A DNA stretch of 64,000 bases from Solimonas sp047605265 (GCA_047605265.1 JASGFY010000009.1:7590-71589); one strand, 5' to 3'. Shown: positions 26,328-35,774, counted from the first letter of the stretch. Notes: generated by a model from the letters alone, not told the origin. A program made the numbers and translations.

Positions 26328-26945
26328 ATGGAACCGCTCAGCCACCCGACGGGCGACCGGCTCGGAGAGATCGTCCACGACAGGGACTTCATCGTCGTTT
26401 ACCGCGGCCTGGATCAGGCATCGTGCCGCGCCGTCATCGAGCACTTCGATCGCGATCCGGGCAAGTGGCGTGGCAGGATCGGCGGGGCCGGTGCGTCCTG
26501 GTACGAAGACGAGGCCAAGGTTTCCTGGGATCTGGAAATCCTCGATGAAGGTTCGTCGTACGAGATCTTTCAGCGTATCCATCCGAAGATTCTGGCCTGC
26601 CTGGCCGACTATCTGTCGCGCAGTCCGATCCTGCAGTCGTTCGAGCTGACGGGGAGCGGCTACAAGGTCCAGATGTATCCGAAGGGACAGGGCCATTTCC
26701 GCTGGCACGCCGATGCGGTCGGCAAGCATGGCGGCGACCGCGTCGTCGCGATGGTTCTCTACCTGAACGACGTCGAACGGGGCGGCGAGACCGAGTTCTT
26801 CCATCAGCGCATCAAATTCGTGCCGCGAGCGGGTCATCTGCTGCTGTTCCCCGCGGCCTGGAACTACATGCATTGCGGACACACGCCGGAATCGGGCCAC
26901 AAGTACATCATTTCGACGTTCATCAAGGTCAAGGCCAAGGCCTGA
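26328..26945 (+). CDS. 2OG-Fe(II) oxygenase (prolyl 4-hydroxylase-like fold)
   Basis: A 205-residue dioxygenase. GHFRWHADAVGKHGGDRVVA carries the His-x-Asp metal pair, MVLYLNDVERGGETEFF the family's central strands, and MHCGHTPESGHKYIISTFIK the distal His and the 2-oxoglutarate-binding Lys. The N-terminal third is the helical lid. It resembles the small PKHD/P4H-type hydroxylases whose substrates are unknown. It follows the cupin gene after 38 bases and may be cotranscribed. Confidence 0.82.
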   Translation: MEPLSHPTGDRLGEIVHDRDFIVVYRGLDQASCRAVIEHFDRDPGKWRGRIGGAGASWYEDEAKVSWDLEILDEGSSYEIFQRIHPKILACLADYLSRSPILQSFELTGSGYKVQMYPKGQGHFRWHADAVGKHGGDRVVAMVLYLNDVERGGETEFFHQRIKFVPRAGHLLLFPAAWNYMHCGHTPESGHKYIISTFIKVKAKA

Positions 26946-27023
26946 CGGGCGGACTCCGGCTGCTCCGAAGCCTCCTCCGAGGGCAAGGGACGGTTTGAGT
27001 ATCGGGTTGCGTCCCCGGATTCA

Positions 27024-27040
27024 TGCGCATACCCTGCGCA
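27024..27040. promoter_or_regulatory. TGCGCA repeat pair before ccdA
   Basis: Two copies of the palindrome TGCGCA are separated by 5 bases, 22 bases before the ccdA start codon. Toxin-antitoxin operons are autorepressed by the complex at such dyads, so this is a candidate operator. Confidence 0.35.
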
Positions 27041-27061
27041 CCAGGATCGGAGACATGCTCC

Positions 27062-27313
27062 ATGAAAGCCGCCTACAACGCTCGAGCGCCCAAGCGTCCG
27101 GTCAATCTGTTTCTGAACGAGGATCTGGTTGCGCAGGCACGCACGATGACGGGAAACCTGTCCGCCGAAGTGGAATCCCTGCTGGCCGCTTATGTGCAGC
27201 AACAGCGGCAATTGCGCGACGCAGAGGCTGAAAGCCTGCGTCTCAGCGTGGCGGCCTGGAATGCCTGGGCCGATCGGCACGGTTCGTTCGCCGACGAGTT
27301 TTCCACGCTCTGA
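27062..27313 (+). CDS. ccdA: CcdA-type antitoxin
   Basis: An 83-residue antitoxin. The N-terminal ribbon-helix-helix is KRPVNLFLNEDLVAQARTMT and the helical C-terminal toxin-binding tail ends LRLSVAAWNAWADRHGSFAD, like F-plasmid CcdA (ending W...HGSFAD). Its order before ccdB with an 11-base gap is standard. The ATG at 27062 follows GGAG by 9 bases. It neutralises CcdB and represses the operon. Confidence 0.9.
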   Translation: MKAAYNARAPKRPVNLFLNEDLVAQARTMTGNLSAEVESLLAAYVQQQRQLRDAEAESLRLSVAAWNAWADRHGSFADEFSTL

Positions 27314-27324
27314 CAGGGAGCGGC

Positions 27325-27645
27325 ATGGCGCAGTTCGACGTTCACCGCAATCCTGGCCGGCACCGCGACGATATCCCGTACGTCGTCGTCGTGCAGTCCG
27401 CCGTCTTCGACGGCTACCAGCGGCGCGTCGTGATTCCGCTGGTGAAGAAATCCCGTGTCGGCAGCGTCCAGCATGCCCGCTTCAACCCTGTCTTCACCAT
27501 CAAGGGCATGAATGTGGTGCTGCACCCGCTGGAAATCGTTTCCGTTCCCGAAGGCGGACTCGGCGTGCCGATCGCTTCGCTGGCCGAGCAGGGCGATCTC
27601 ATCATGGGCGCCCTCGACGAACTGCTGACGCGCGCTTACGGCTGA
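27325..27645 (+). CDS. ccdB: CcdB-type toxin (gyrase poison)
   Basis: A 106-residue toxin. MAQFDVHRNPG is the family start; PYVVVVQSAVFDGYQRRVVI and FTIKGMNVVLHPLEIVSVPE match the SH3-like fold, and the last residues MGALDELLTRAYG correspond to the gyrase-contacting C-terminal helix. CcdB traps DNA gyrase on DNA when unneutralised. The chromosomal setting, not a plasmid, fits the many genomic ccd loci that stabilise local DNA or act in stress. Confidence 0.9.
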   Translation: MAQFDVHRNPGRHRDDIPYVVVVQSAVFDGYQRRVVIPLVKKSRVGSVQHARFNPVFTIKGMNVVLHPLEIVSVPEGGLGVPIASLAEQGDLIMGALDELLTRAYG

Positions 27646-27674
27646 GATCGGGCATCCGAAAATCGAAAGGATGA

Positions 27675-27694
27675 GCGCGGCGGCTTCGCCGCGC
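27675..27694. terminator. GC-rich hairpin between convergent ccdB and hydrolase genes
   Basis: GCGCGGCG-GCTT-CGCCGCGC is a perfect 8-bp stem with a 4-base loop, midway between the ccdB and MBL-hydrolase stops. There is no T-tract, so efficiency as a terminator is uncertain. Confidence 0.45.
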
Positions 27695-27707
27695 CCATTC
27701 CCATGCT

Positions 27708-29177
27708 TCAGCTCTTGGCCGGCGTGATGTAGGCCTTCAGATCAGCCAGCGTGGCGACGCCCGGGCCGTGCAGCGCCGCGATCCGCTGCACGTCGAGCTT
27801 GAGCCGGTCGATGTTGTCGTACAGGTTCGCGGCATACGGATTGACGGATGCCGGCGGCGGCGCGCCGGCGGTCAGCGGCGTGTACGCGTCGGCCTCGATG
27901 AGGATTTTCTCGGCCGGCAGGTAGACGAGCGCGAAGGCATCGTTGTGGCCGCTGCCGGCGATCGGATAGATCTCGATCGGCCGTTTCTCGTCGCCGAGCA
28001 CTTTCTTGTCGCGGAACGTCTCGAAGTGCGGCGCTTTCGGGGTTTGCGAGAGACGATCGGGCTGCAGCGTGCGCCTCGCCGACCACGCCTCGCGGTAATA
28101 CGCTTCGTTGTCGGCATGCGTGACGATCGTCGCATCCTCGGCGACATAGGTGCGCAGGCCGCCGGCGTGATCGAAGTGCGCGTGCGTGTTGACGAGGTAG
28201 CGGATCGGCTTGTCCGGGATCAGCTCGTGGACCTTGGCGATCACCGCCTCCGAGCGCGCTTCGTTGAGCGGCGCCTCGACGACGACGACGTGATCGGCCT
28301 CCTCGATCGCGACGCTGTGATGCGTGCCGCCGCGCAGGTAGAACACGCCCGGCGCCAGCGTTTCGCTCGTCACCTGCGGCGGCGCGTTGTCGAGGCCGGC
28401 GGGAATGTCGAGCGCCAGCGGCGCGTTCGCGGTCACGGTGCTGATGTCGAGATCGAGCACGGGATAGCCGCCCTGCGAGCGCGCGATGTGCGCGGGGAAA
28501 GACAGGCCGCTGAAGTCGCGGTAGTCGGAGAACGTGGTTTCGACCAGCGTATCGCCGAGTACCGGATTGTCGATCCAGCTGCGCACCCGCGTGAGCTGCC
28601 TGCCGGCGTCGATGAAGCCGACGTAGTGGTTCGGGCCGATGGAGAACGACACCTCGCTGCCGCCGTCGACCTGCCGGATTTCGGCGTGATTCGCCAGCGC
28701 CGCTTTGACGAAGCCCTGCGGCGTCTCCCAGATTTCGGTGCGGCGTTCCTCGACCGCGGCGGGCTGCGCCTGTGCCACCGGCTCGGCGCCCGGCGCGGCA
28801 CCTTGCGGCGGCGCGAGATTCCACGCGGTCTCGCCGCTCAGATACTGATCCGGTTTCTGCTCGACTGGCTGCGGCCGTTCCCGCCCCGGTTCGACGATCT
28901 GCTTGCGCGTCTGCTGCACGCGCGCCGCCGGCTGGTCGTAATCGATCGTTGCGACGTAGCGCGACAGCTCGAACGCCGGCCACGCCGAATGCGGATTCGG
29001 CGCCTGCCCGAACTGATACCAGCGGCCGGTGCCCGAGAACTCGATCGAATGCAGCTCCGCTGCACCGAGCGATCGGGCCGTCGCGTCGAGGCTCGCCTCC
29101 TGACGGTGGCAGCCGGCGACGAGCAGCGTCGCCGCCGCGGCGATGGCGGTCAGCGTCGGCTTGAAATGTTGAGACAT
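27708..29177 (-). CDS. MBL-fold metallo-hydrolase lipoprotein with extra N-terminal domain
   Basis: A 489-residue protein. The signal LTAIAAAATLLVAGCHRQ is a lipobox (LVAG-C), so the mature protein is membrane-anchored. Residues about 25-290 form an extra beta-rich domain with WYQFGQAPNPHSAWPAFELS. Residues about 290-489 are a metallo-beta-lactamase fold with NTHAHFDHAGGLRTY (about 329) as the Zn-binding HxHxDH motif, then GSGHNDAF and EADAYTPLT. The family hydrolyses esters, thioesters or sulfate esters. It lies 43 bases after a cytochrome c gene in the TonB-receptor operon, so it likely processes the imported compound; a sulfatase role is speculative. Confidence 0.8.
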   Translation of the reverse strand: MSQHFKPTLTAIAAAATLLVAGCHRQEASLDATARSLGAAELHSIEFSGTGRWYQFGQAPNPHSAWPAFELSRYVATIDYDQPAARVQQTRKQIVEPGRERPQPVEQKPDQYLSGETAWNLAPPQGAAPGAEPVAQAQPAAVEERRTEIWETPQGFVKAALANHAEIRQVDGGSEVSFSIGPNHYVGFIDAGRQLTRVRSWIDNPVLGDTLVETTFSDYRDFSGLSFPAHIARSQGGYPVLDLDISTVTANAPLALDIPAGLDNAPPQVTSETLAPGVFYLRGGTHHSVAIEEADHVVVVEAPLNEARSEAVIAKVHELIPDKPIRYLVNTHAHFDHAGGLRTYVAEDATIVTHADNEAYYREAWSARRTLQPDRLSQTPKAPHFETFRDKKVLGDEKRPIEIYPIAGSGHNDAFALVYLPAEKILIEADAYTPLTAGAPPPASVNPYAANLYDNIDRLKLDVQRIAALHGPGVATLADLKAYITPAKS

Positions 29178-29220
29178 GAGACTTTCCTTGGTGATGATGT
29201 TCTGATTGGACGACGCGTAT

Positions 29221-29565
29221 TCATTGCAGCTGCAGGATCCAGGCGATCGTGGCTTGGAGGTCGGCGTCGGAAAGCTGTTCGGGCGCCTTCGGCGGCATGG
29301 GTATGTCGCCCCACACGCCTTCGCTGCCTTCGCGCACGCTCGCGAAGAGCTGCGCGGCGGCATCCGGCACGTTGCGGTACTTCGCGGCGACCGCACGCAG
29401 CGGCGGCCCCACCAGCTTCTCGTTGACGCGATGACAGCCGACGCAGCCGCCGCGCTCGAGCATCGCCTCGTCGGCCAGCGCCGGTGCGGCGACGGCGAGC
29501 GCGGCCAGACAGAGCAGCACGCCGGCGCACGCTGCTCGCCGCGCTGAAACGTTTCCGGTCGGCAT
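29221..29565 (-). CDS. Small class I c-type cytochrome
   Basis: A 114-residue periplasmic cytochrome with signal peptide (GVLLCLAALAVAAPALA), heme motif GGCVGCHRVNEKLVGPPL and distal Met in GDIPMPPKAPEQ, with the closing helix SDADLQATIAWILQL. This matches cytochromes c551/c8 (about 82 mature residues). It starts 2 bases after the TonB receptor stop, so the two are tightly coupled. It may accept electrons from an oxidoreductase acting on the imported substrate. Confidence 0.87.
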   Translation of the reverse strand: MPTGNVSARRAACAGVLLCLAALAVAAPALADEAMLERGGCVGCHRVNEKLVGPPLRAVAAKYRNVPDAAAQLFASVREGSEGVWGDIPMPPKAPEQLSDADLQATIAWILQLQ

Positions 29566-29567
29566 GC

Positions 29568-32237
29568 TCAGAAGCGCAGCGCGAGCGTCGCGCCGAAGGT
29601 GCGTGGATCGCCGAGCGTCACAGTGGCTGGTGCCGTCGCGGAGTTGGCGCTCATACCGTTGAAATACTTCTCGTCGAACAGGTTCTTCGCCCAGACCGAC
29701 AGGCTCACGCTGCTGTCGCTGCGGCGCAGGCCCAGCCCCGCGTTGGTGATGTAGTAGGTGCCCTGTCCGAAATAGACCGACGAGCGGGCATTGGAATAAT
29801 CCTGTTTGCCGACGGCCGATTCATTGGCATACCCGAAGACTTCCACGGGACCGCCCCAGAACGTGCCGGCTGGATGATTGGTGTCGAAGCCGACGGTCGC
29901 CGTGAAGCGCGGAACGCTGGTGATGCGCGTGCCCGACAGATCGACGGTTGATACCGAGTCCGTCAGATCGAGCGGCGCAGCCGCGCCGGCGTAGCTCACG
30001 TACTCAGCGCCCGTGATGGCACCGTTGGCGTACAGGTGCAGCGTACGGATCGGCGTCCAGTTGGTCTCCAGCTCGACGCCCTTCAGGCGTACCTTCGGGA
30101 TGTTGCCGAGGTAGCTCTTGCTCACGGTCGTGGTGTCGCCGGCGGAATCCGTGTAGCTGACGTTCTGGGCGATGGAGCCCTGGTAATCCTTGATGTCGTT
30201 CCAGTAGAGGCCGGCGTTCACGGTCAGGGTGCGATGGAGCCATGCGCTCTTGAAACCCAGTTCGTAATCGAGGGCTTTCTCCGGATCGGTGATGACCTTT
30301 AGATTGGCCACGGCGACGCCGCTGCTATAGACCGGCGTCGCGTCGGTATTGACCGCGCCGGACTTCTGGCCCTGGGCCACCGAGGCATAGACCAGGAAAT
30401 CGTCACTCACCTTGAACGAAGGATTGACGAGCCACGATGGCGAGTTCTTCGATTTCGTGCCGGTGATCGGATCGTAGTTGCCGCCGGTATAGGTGATGAT
30501 GTACGAGTCGCGCAGCGCAAGGTCCGATTCCGACAGGTCGTCGTCCGACGTGCCGGTACCATCGACGTTATAGCCCTTGACCCAGCCTTTGCGCCTTTCG
30601 TGCGTATAGCGGGCGCCGAGCGTCAGGTCGAGGCGCGGCGTGAAGTGTATGGTTCCCTGGCCGAACAGGGCGCCGCTGACCGTATCCGCGCGACCGTCGC
30701 GATCGTGCTCGAGGTCGTCGAGAATGTCCGAGTCGGTCGAGGTGCTGTTCGCATAGAAGACGGCGGCGTCCGAACCATAGATGTAGCGATAGTTCGCATC
30801 GCGCCAGTCGTGCAGGCCGTAAATGCCGACCTGCCAGTCGAAGACGTCGGACGGCTTCGACGCCAGACGGAACTCCTGCGAAAGCAGCTTGGCGTCGACG
30901 TCGTAGCCGGTGGCCACGATGTGGGTGCCGAAATAGCCCTGCGTGTTGCGGGGCCAGAGCTGGAAGCGGCGGTAGGCCGTGACCGAGGTGAAGGTGTAGT
31001 CGCCGACATCCCAGTTCAGTTCGTTCGAAATGCCGTACGTGCGCGACGGCAGGCCCGACGGATTGGTAGCGTCGCCGGTGTAAGGGTTGTAGTCGAGGTT
31101 GGTGATGCCGAACAGGCTCGAGAGCTTGCTCGCATACGTGCTCGAAAAGGCGGTGCCGTCCGAATACGAGCTGATGAGCGGCGCGATGACGCCGGAGTAA
31201 TTGTTCTGCTCGTGGGAATCCGTGCGCTCGACGATCAGGCGGCTGGTCAGATCGCCATCCAGCGCTTTGAACAGCAACTGCCCGCGCACGCCCTTGCGAT
31301 TGGTATTGAGCATGTTGAACGCGTCGCGGCGTTCTTCGTCGATGCGCGGGTACTGCTGGTTCGGAACCCAGCCGTCGTCCTTGTCCTGGTAGTAGCTGAG
31401 CCGGTAGGCGAGCGTATCGTCAATCAGTGCGCCGTCGCTGACGGCCTTTATCTGCGCGCCATCGTAGTTGCGCCCGCTGATCTCGACGTAATTCTCCGGA
31501 GTGAAGGTCGGCTCGTTGGTGCGGATCACGACCGCGCCGACCGTGGTGTTCTTGCCGAGCAGCGTACCCTGCGGGCCGCGTGCGACCTCGACGCTGCGGA
31601 TATCGTACAGGCCGCTCCAGACGAAACCGACGTGCGTGTAAAAGACATTGTCGACGATGTAGCCGGCGCCGGATTCCGAGCCGTCGCCACCGCCGACGCC
31701 GCCGACGCCGCGAATCGATAGTGACGAGCTGCGGGGATTCTTGGTTTGCGGCGTGAAGTTCGGAATCTGCAGCGCGAAGTCCTGCAACTGATCGAGGTGT
31801 TGCGCCTCCTGGATCTCGCCGCTCACTGCGGACACCGACAGTGGCACGTCCTGAAGGCGTTCGTTGCGCTTGCGCGTCGTCACGAAGACTTCCGCGGTGC
31901 TGTCCGTGGCGGCGGCACCTGTGGCCAGCGTGCTGGTGCTGTCGTCTGCGGCCGCGACTTGCGTTGCCGGCGTGCCGGCAACGTTGGTCGCGCCGCCACT
32001 TGTGGCGTCACTGATCGGTGACGTGGTCGTCACGGGGGCCACCGCCGATGTTTCCGTCGGTGTGCCGGCGGCCACCTCGGTGCCGTTCGCAACGGCGCCG
32101 GCATTCGCGGCAACAGCCAGCGTGCTGCCGAACAGAAATGCGGCGGCGGACATGCGCGAGAGGGCGAACGGCAGGCGCAACGGCGCCGGCGTGGCTTGTT
32201 CAGGACGTGAGGGGAAAACGGACGCGCGCGCGTTCAT
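29568..32237 (-). CDS. TonB-dependent outer-membrane receptor (first of two)
   Basis: An 889-residue TonB-dependent receptor. After the signal region comes an unusual Thr/Ala/Ser-rich linker (about residues 40-105), then a plug (QDVPLSVSAVSGEIQEAQHL, ARGPQGTLLGKNTTVGAVVI) and a 22-strand barrel ending TLGDPRTFGATLALRF with the C-terminal Phe. The ATG at 32237 has GGGAG about 11 bases upstream. The closest style is the iron-complex/organic-substrate outer receptors. A sigma-54 promoter and a distal dyad lie upstream, shared with the second receptor. It heads an operon with a cytochrome c and an MBL-fold lipoprotein. Confidence 0.9.
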   Translation of the reverse strand: MNARASVFPSRPEQATPAPLRLPFALSRMSAAAFLFGSTLAVAANAGAVANGTEVAAGTPTETSAVAPVTTTSPISDATSGGATNVAGTPATQVAAADDSTSTLATGAAATDSTAEVFVTTRKRNERLQDVPLSVSAVSGEIQEAQHLDQLQDFALQIPNFTPQTKNPRSSSLSIRGVGGVGGGDGSESGAGYIVDNVFYTHVGFVWSGLYDIRSVEVARGPQGTLLGKNTTVGAVVIRTNEPTFTPENYVEISGRNYDGAQIKAVSDGALIDDTLAYRLSYYQDKDDGWVPNQQYPRIDEERRDAFNMLNTNRKGVRGQLLFKALDGDLTSRLIVERTDSHEQNNYSGVIAPLISSYSDGTAFSSTYASKLSSLFGITNLDYNPYTGDATNPSGLPSRTYGISNELNWDVGDYTFTSVTAYRRFQLWPRNTQGYFGTHIVATGYDVDAKLLSQEFRLASKPSDVFDWQVGIYGLHDWRDANYRYIYGSDAAVFYANSTSTDSDILDDLEHDRDGRADTVSGALFGQGTIHFTPRLDLTLGARYTHERRKGWVKGYNVDGTGTSDDDLSESDLALRDSYIITYTGGNYDPITGTKSKNSPSWLVNPSFKVSDDFLVYASVAQGQKSGAVNTDATPVYSSGVAVANLKVITDPEKALDYELGFKSAWLHRTLTVNAGLYWNDIKDYQGSIAQNVSYTDSAGDTTTVSKSYLGNIPKVRLKGVELETNWTPIRTLHLYANGAITGAEYVSYAGAAAPLDLTDSVSTVDLSGTRITSVPRFTATVGFDTNHPAGTFWGGPVEVFGYANESAVGKQDYSNARSSVYFGQGTYYITNAGLGLRRSDSSVSLSVWAKNLFDEKYFNGMSANSATAPATVTLGDPRTFGATLALRF

Positions 32238-32315
32238 TACGATCGATGCTCCCAAGGCTCAGGCTCAAATTTCTGGTGGACGCACCGGACTGAATCCGAT
32301 GCGAGCCGTCCGGGG

Positions 32316-32332
32316 GAGCAAGGAGCAGGCCG
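32316..32332 (-). promoter_or_regulatory. Sigma-54 promoter of the first TonB receptor operon
   Basis: On the minus strand GGCCTGCTCCTTGC places GG and GC exactly 10 bases apart, with TTGC at -12. The sequence GGCCTGCTCCTTGCTCC is identical to that before the second receptor. The start site would be near 32306, leaving about a 70-base leader. Confidence 0.65.
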
Positions 32333-32608
32333 GTTCTCGCGACCCTTTCGCGATTTCACGGCCGGCGCGCGATGGCGCCGGATGCCCGGCGCGTCTGCGA
32401 TGCCTTATTCGTCAAATATTTGCGGTAGTCGTTATCAGTTCATTCCGGATGGGTATTTACACGCCGGCGAGATCCGGCACTTCCGCTGCTGCTGAAAACG
32501 AAACACGGCATGCGGCAGCCTGACCGCTTTCGCACAAACGCGTCGCCGACGCGGTGATAAGGATAGTGGCGAGAACTATGGGCGCTGCGCGAAACGCACC
32601 GCGGAGCC

Positions 32609-32637
32609 TTGCAGTGTGCTTGGAGAGCAACACAGCG
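32609..32637 (-). promoter_or_regulatory. Upstream activator site of the first TonB receptor operon
   Basis: A block TTGCAGTGTGCTTGGAGAGC followed by AACACAGCG (29 bases) is 25/29 identical to the one before the second receptor. It contains the dyad GTGT-N12-ACAC. It lies about 295 bp upstream of the sigma-54 promoter, a typical enhancer distance. Confidence 0.5.
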
Positions 32638-32870
32638 TCGCAACAATTTCGAGGCTCTCCCGGAAGCCGTGTGGGCGGTTCATCCCATCGGCGGGCCTGG
32701 CCCGGATCGAGGACTTGAACCCGATAATTCACGCTCTGACGGCCGGCGCCTGGCCCGCGCGACGGTCGCCGAGGTCGTCACGCGGGTTGACGAAGCGCCG
32801 GAGCCGCAAGAGCGGGCAGGGACAGCGCGCCTGTGCGCGCTGCCCGCCTCGTCCGTGTCCACGCCGAAGC

Positions 32871-35699
32871 TCACAGGCGCCCCGCGAAGATCACGCCGAA
32901 CCAGCGCGGCGTGGTATCGAGCGTTCCGGATTGCCAGCCGTAGGCCTTGCCCTCGGCGTTGGACAGGTTCTTGCCGACCACCGAGACCGAGAAGCCGCCG
33001 TCCTGCCGGCTGATGCCAATGCCGGCGTCGACGATCGTGTAGTCGTGGATCCAGCTGTACTGGGACAGGGTGATGTCGCTGTTGTAGCGGCTGGTGTAGT
33101 TGGCGTTCAGGTCGGTGAAGAAGTCGTAACCGGCCAGCCACGGCAGGGGATGTCGGAAATCCACGCTCAGGTTGCCCGTGTATTTGGCCGCGCCCGGCAG
33201 GATCTTGCCCGAGATGTCCCGATACGCTGAATAGTCGTCGGCGCTCGGATCGATTTCCGAGGGCGTCGGCGAGTTCGGGAAGTCGAGGTACTTCGCGACG
33301 TTGTAGGCGGCGGACAGCGCGATGGTCGTATAGGGAATCGCGTTGTACGTGCTGTCGAGCTCAAGTCCGTAAACCTCGATGCTTGGCACGTTGGCGGCCG
33401 TGGAGACATAGACCGGATTGCCGTCACCGTTGAGCTCGGTCGTGACTTCGTCGTAGACCGCGCTCGTCTGCTGATAGTTTTTCAGCCGCGAATAGAAAAC
33501 GTCGACATTGAGCAGCAGCCCTTGTTCGCGGAAATTGGTCTTGAGCCCCAGCTCGAAATGATTGCCGGACTCGCCGTCGACCAGCATCGAGGCGGCGTTG
33601 ATGACCTGCACGATGCCCGGCTTCTCGCCGTGCTGGTACGAGAAGTAGCCGGTCGCCGTGTCGTTGAACTCGAAGCTCGGGCTGAAGACCCAGACGTACC
33701 GCTGCTTCTTGTACGACTCGCCCCAGAGCCTGCTGTAGAGCAGGCCGGTCTGCGCCTTGCGCAGCAGCTGCGCGTACGCCAGTTGCTCCTTCTGCGTATC
33801 GCTGAGCCCGGACCACGTCGAGACGTTGAAGTATTTCAGCGCCGCCGCGTCGGCGGCCGTCTGCGCCGAAGCCAGGAGGGCAGTGTTGGTGGTGTCCGTC
33901 GTCAGTGCCACATCGCCCGACGCCACCTCCACGGCGCCCGCCGTGCCTTCGTCGACCGTGTAGCCGTTGAGCTTCCATACCGAGCTGCTGCCGGTGTTGT
34001 AGAAGGAGTCGAATCCTCCCAGCGTCTGGCCGCTGCTGGAGACGGAGGCGTTGAGCCCGCCGCCGTAGCCGTTGCTTTCGATGATCTTGAAGGAGCTGCC
34101 CTTGCGGTCTTCAAAGGCCACGCGCACGCCCGTCGTCAGCTTCACACGGTCGGTGATGTTCCACTTGATGTTGCCGAAGATGGATGTGCTGTGATTGTCG
34201 ATCCATGCCTGGCCGAACGTGCGCAGTCCGGTCAGCGACTCTTGCAGCAGGTAACGGCCGTCGCCGTCGGTATCGAGCGCGGTGTACTGCGCATTGCTGG
34301 CGAACCAGGCGCCCGCATCGTCTCCCCAGCCGGTCTTGGAATCGACTTCATACGTGTGGTGCGCGTAGAACGCGCCGGCGGTCAGATCCGCCAGATTGCC
34401 GAGCTGCGAATTGACGCGCAGTTCCTGCGTGAGCTGCTTGAAGCGCACGCCGCCGCCGCCCTGCGTGGAGATGTCGAAGGGCGTGCCCTCGTCGTTGCGC
34501 GCGTCGAAGTGCAGATCGCGGAAGCCGGTGATCGACGTCAGGGTCGAAGCATCGTTGAAGGCCCAGGTCTGCGTCAGGCCGACGCCGCGCGTGCCGGTGA
34601 GCAGCGGCAGCTGCGCGTCGCTGTTCTGCGTGCCGCTGTTGTAGTTCAGATAGTCGTCCGCCCAGTTGTAAGTCGTCAATTGGCCGAACCAGCGGCGCGC
34701 CAGACGGGATTTGGCGTCGAGCGCGGTGACGGCCACGCCGTCCGTATAGGTGGCCGGCGTCGAATGGAAGAAATTGAGGCCGTTGTCGTTCTCGTAGGTC
34801 TTGGGCTCCAGGTCCGCCGACAAATACACGGTGTAATTGTCGATGGGTTTGTACAGAAACTGCACCTTGCCCGAAATCTTCAGGCGGTCGGTGTAGGTCT
34901 GGTCATCATCCCAATACGTGTTCTTGTAATAGCCCTCCTGCTTGTCGACGTAGAACGTGCCGCGCCATGCGAGCTTGTCATCGATCAGCGGCCCGCCGAT
35001 GGCGGCGGTGCCGAACAGTCCGTCGCGCTGTCCGACGCGCAGGGACCAGTCGGTGCTCGGCGTGAAGCTGGGCCGCTTCGAGTTCAGCGTCAGGTTGCCG
35101 AAGCTCGCATAACCGCCGCCCTCCGTTCCCTGCGGACCGCGTGCGACTTCGACGGTGTCGACATCGACCCAGTCCCAGGCCGCCAGGCCCGGATACAGAT
35201 AGGGGATGCCGTCGATCGTGATGCCGACCGTCGGATCCTGCGCTTCCGTCGAACCGCGCCGGCCGATGCCGCGGATGACCAGGCCCTGGCTGCGTGCATT
35301 GCTCGTGTTCTGGCGCGAGATGTTCGCGGCGCGGCGCGTGATGTCGCGCAGCGAGTCGGCGCCCACCACCGACAGCGTTTCTCCGGAAATGACCGAGACC
35401 GAAGCGGGAACGTCCTGTTTGGCGGCCAGCAGGCTGCGGTCGCGGCTGGTGACGGTGACGGTTTCGATATCGTCTGGTACCGGCCCCGGCCCCGGCGCCG
35501 GTGCCGGTGAATCCGCCGCCGTGGCGGCATCCGCGATCTGTTGCGAATCGGCGGGTGTGGTCTGCGCCGTTGCCTGCGCCGCCGCCTGTGCGGCAGCCAG
35601 CAGAAACCCTCCGCCGAGCACGGCGAACGAAACTTGCTTCTTCCTGATGGCCGAAACCACAGGATTCAAACCAAACGTTTTACTTGCGCGCGCATCCAT
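32871..35699 (-). CDS. TonB-dependent outer-membrane receptor (second of two)
   Basis: A 942-residue TonB-dependent receptor. A long signal region (QVSFAVLGGGFLLAAAQAAA) is followed by a Pro/Gly/Ala linker, a TonB box-like ETVTVTSRDR, the plug (QDVPASVSVISGETLSVVGA; RRGSTEAQDPTVGITIDGIP) and the barrel, ending DTTPRWFGVIFAGRL. I used the ATG at 35699 (GGGAG 13 bases upstream); the longer frame lacks signal features. It is a paralogue in style but not close in sequence to the first receptor. The shared promoter design and the adjacent sigma-54 activator suggest that both import related, probably sulfur-containing, nutrients. Confidence 0.9.
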   Translation of the reverse strand: MDARASKTFGLNPVVSAIRKKQVSFAVLGGGFLLAAAQAAAQATAQTTPADSQQIADAATAADSPAPAPGPGPVPDDIETVTVTSRDRSLLAAKQDVPASVSVISGETLSVVGADSLRDITRRAANISRQNTSNARSQGLVIRGIGRRGSTEAQDPTVGITIDGIPYLYPGLAAWDWVDVDTVEVARGPQGTEGGGYASFGNLTLNSKRPSFTPSTDWSLRVGQRDGLFGTAAIGGPLIDDKLAWRGTFYVDKQEGYYKNTYWDDDQTYTDRLKISGKVQFLYKPIDNYTVYLSADLEPKTYENDNGLNFFHSTPATYTDGVAVTALDAKSRLARRWFGQLTTYNWADDYLNYNSGTQNSDAQLPLLTGTRGVGLTQTWAFNDASTLTSITGFRDLHFDARNDEGTPFDISTQGGGGVRFKQLTQELRVNSQLGNLADLTAGAFYAHHTYEVDSKTGWGDDAGAWFASNAQYTALDTDGDGRYLLQESLTGLRTFGQAWIDNHSTSIFGNIKWNITDRVKLTTGVRVAFEDRKGSSFKIIESNGYGGGLNASVSSSGQTLGGFDSFYNTGSSSVWKLNGYTVDEGTAGAVEVASGDVALTTDTTNTALLASAQTAADAAALKYFNVSTWSGLSDTQKEQLAYAQLLRKAQTGLLYSRLWGESYKKQRYVWVFSPSFEFNDTATGYFSYQHGEKPGIVQVINAASMLVDGESGNHFELGLKTNFREQGLLLNVDVFYSRLKNYQQTSAVYDEVTTELNGDGNPVYVSTAANVPSIEVYGLELDSTYNAIPYTTIALSAAYNVAKYLDFPNSPTPSEIDPSADDYSAYRDISGKILPGAAKYTGNLSVDFRHPLPWLAGYDFFTDLNANYTSRYNSDITLSQYSWIHDYTIVDAGIGISRQDGGFSVSVVGKNLSNAEGKAYGWQSGTLDTTPRWFGVIFAGRL

Positions 35700-35774
35700 A
35701 GATTTTGTTGGCTCCCTTAAGGCTCTGTATTTCCGGTGGACAGCGCCAGGTGCGTCCGGCGCGAACGGTCGGGG

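Larger units (their letters stand above)
32238..32870. promoter_or_regulatory. 633-base control region between the two TonB receptor genes
   Basis: This gap has no gene. It holds the sigma-54 promoter of the first receptor (32316-32332), an AT-richer stretch with CGTTATCAGTTCATT near 32434, GATAAGGATAGTGGC near 32555, and the upstream dyad at 32609-32637. The order and spacing match the region upstream of the second receptor (35700-36234), so the two are duplicated control regions. Confidence 0.6.

Noticed and set aside
32690..32735. A tRNA T-arm-like string (GGTTCAAGTCC on the minus strand)
   Set aside because: The acceptor, D and anticodon stems cannot be formed around it, so it is not a tRNA.
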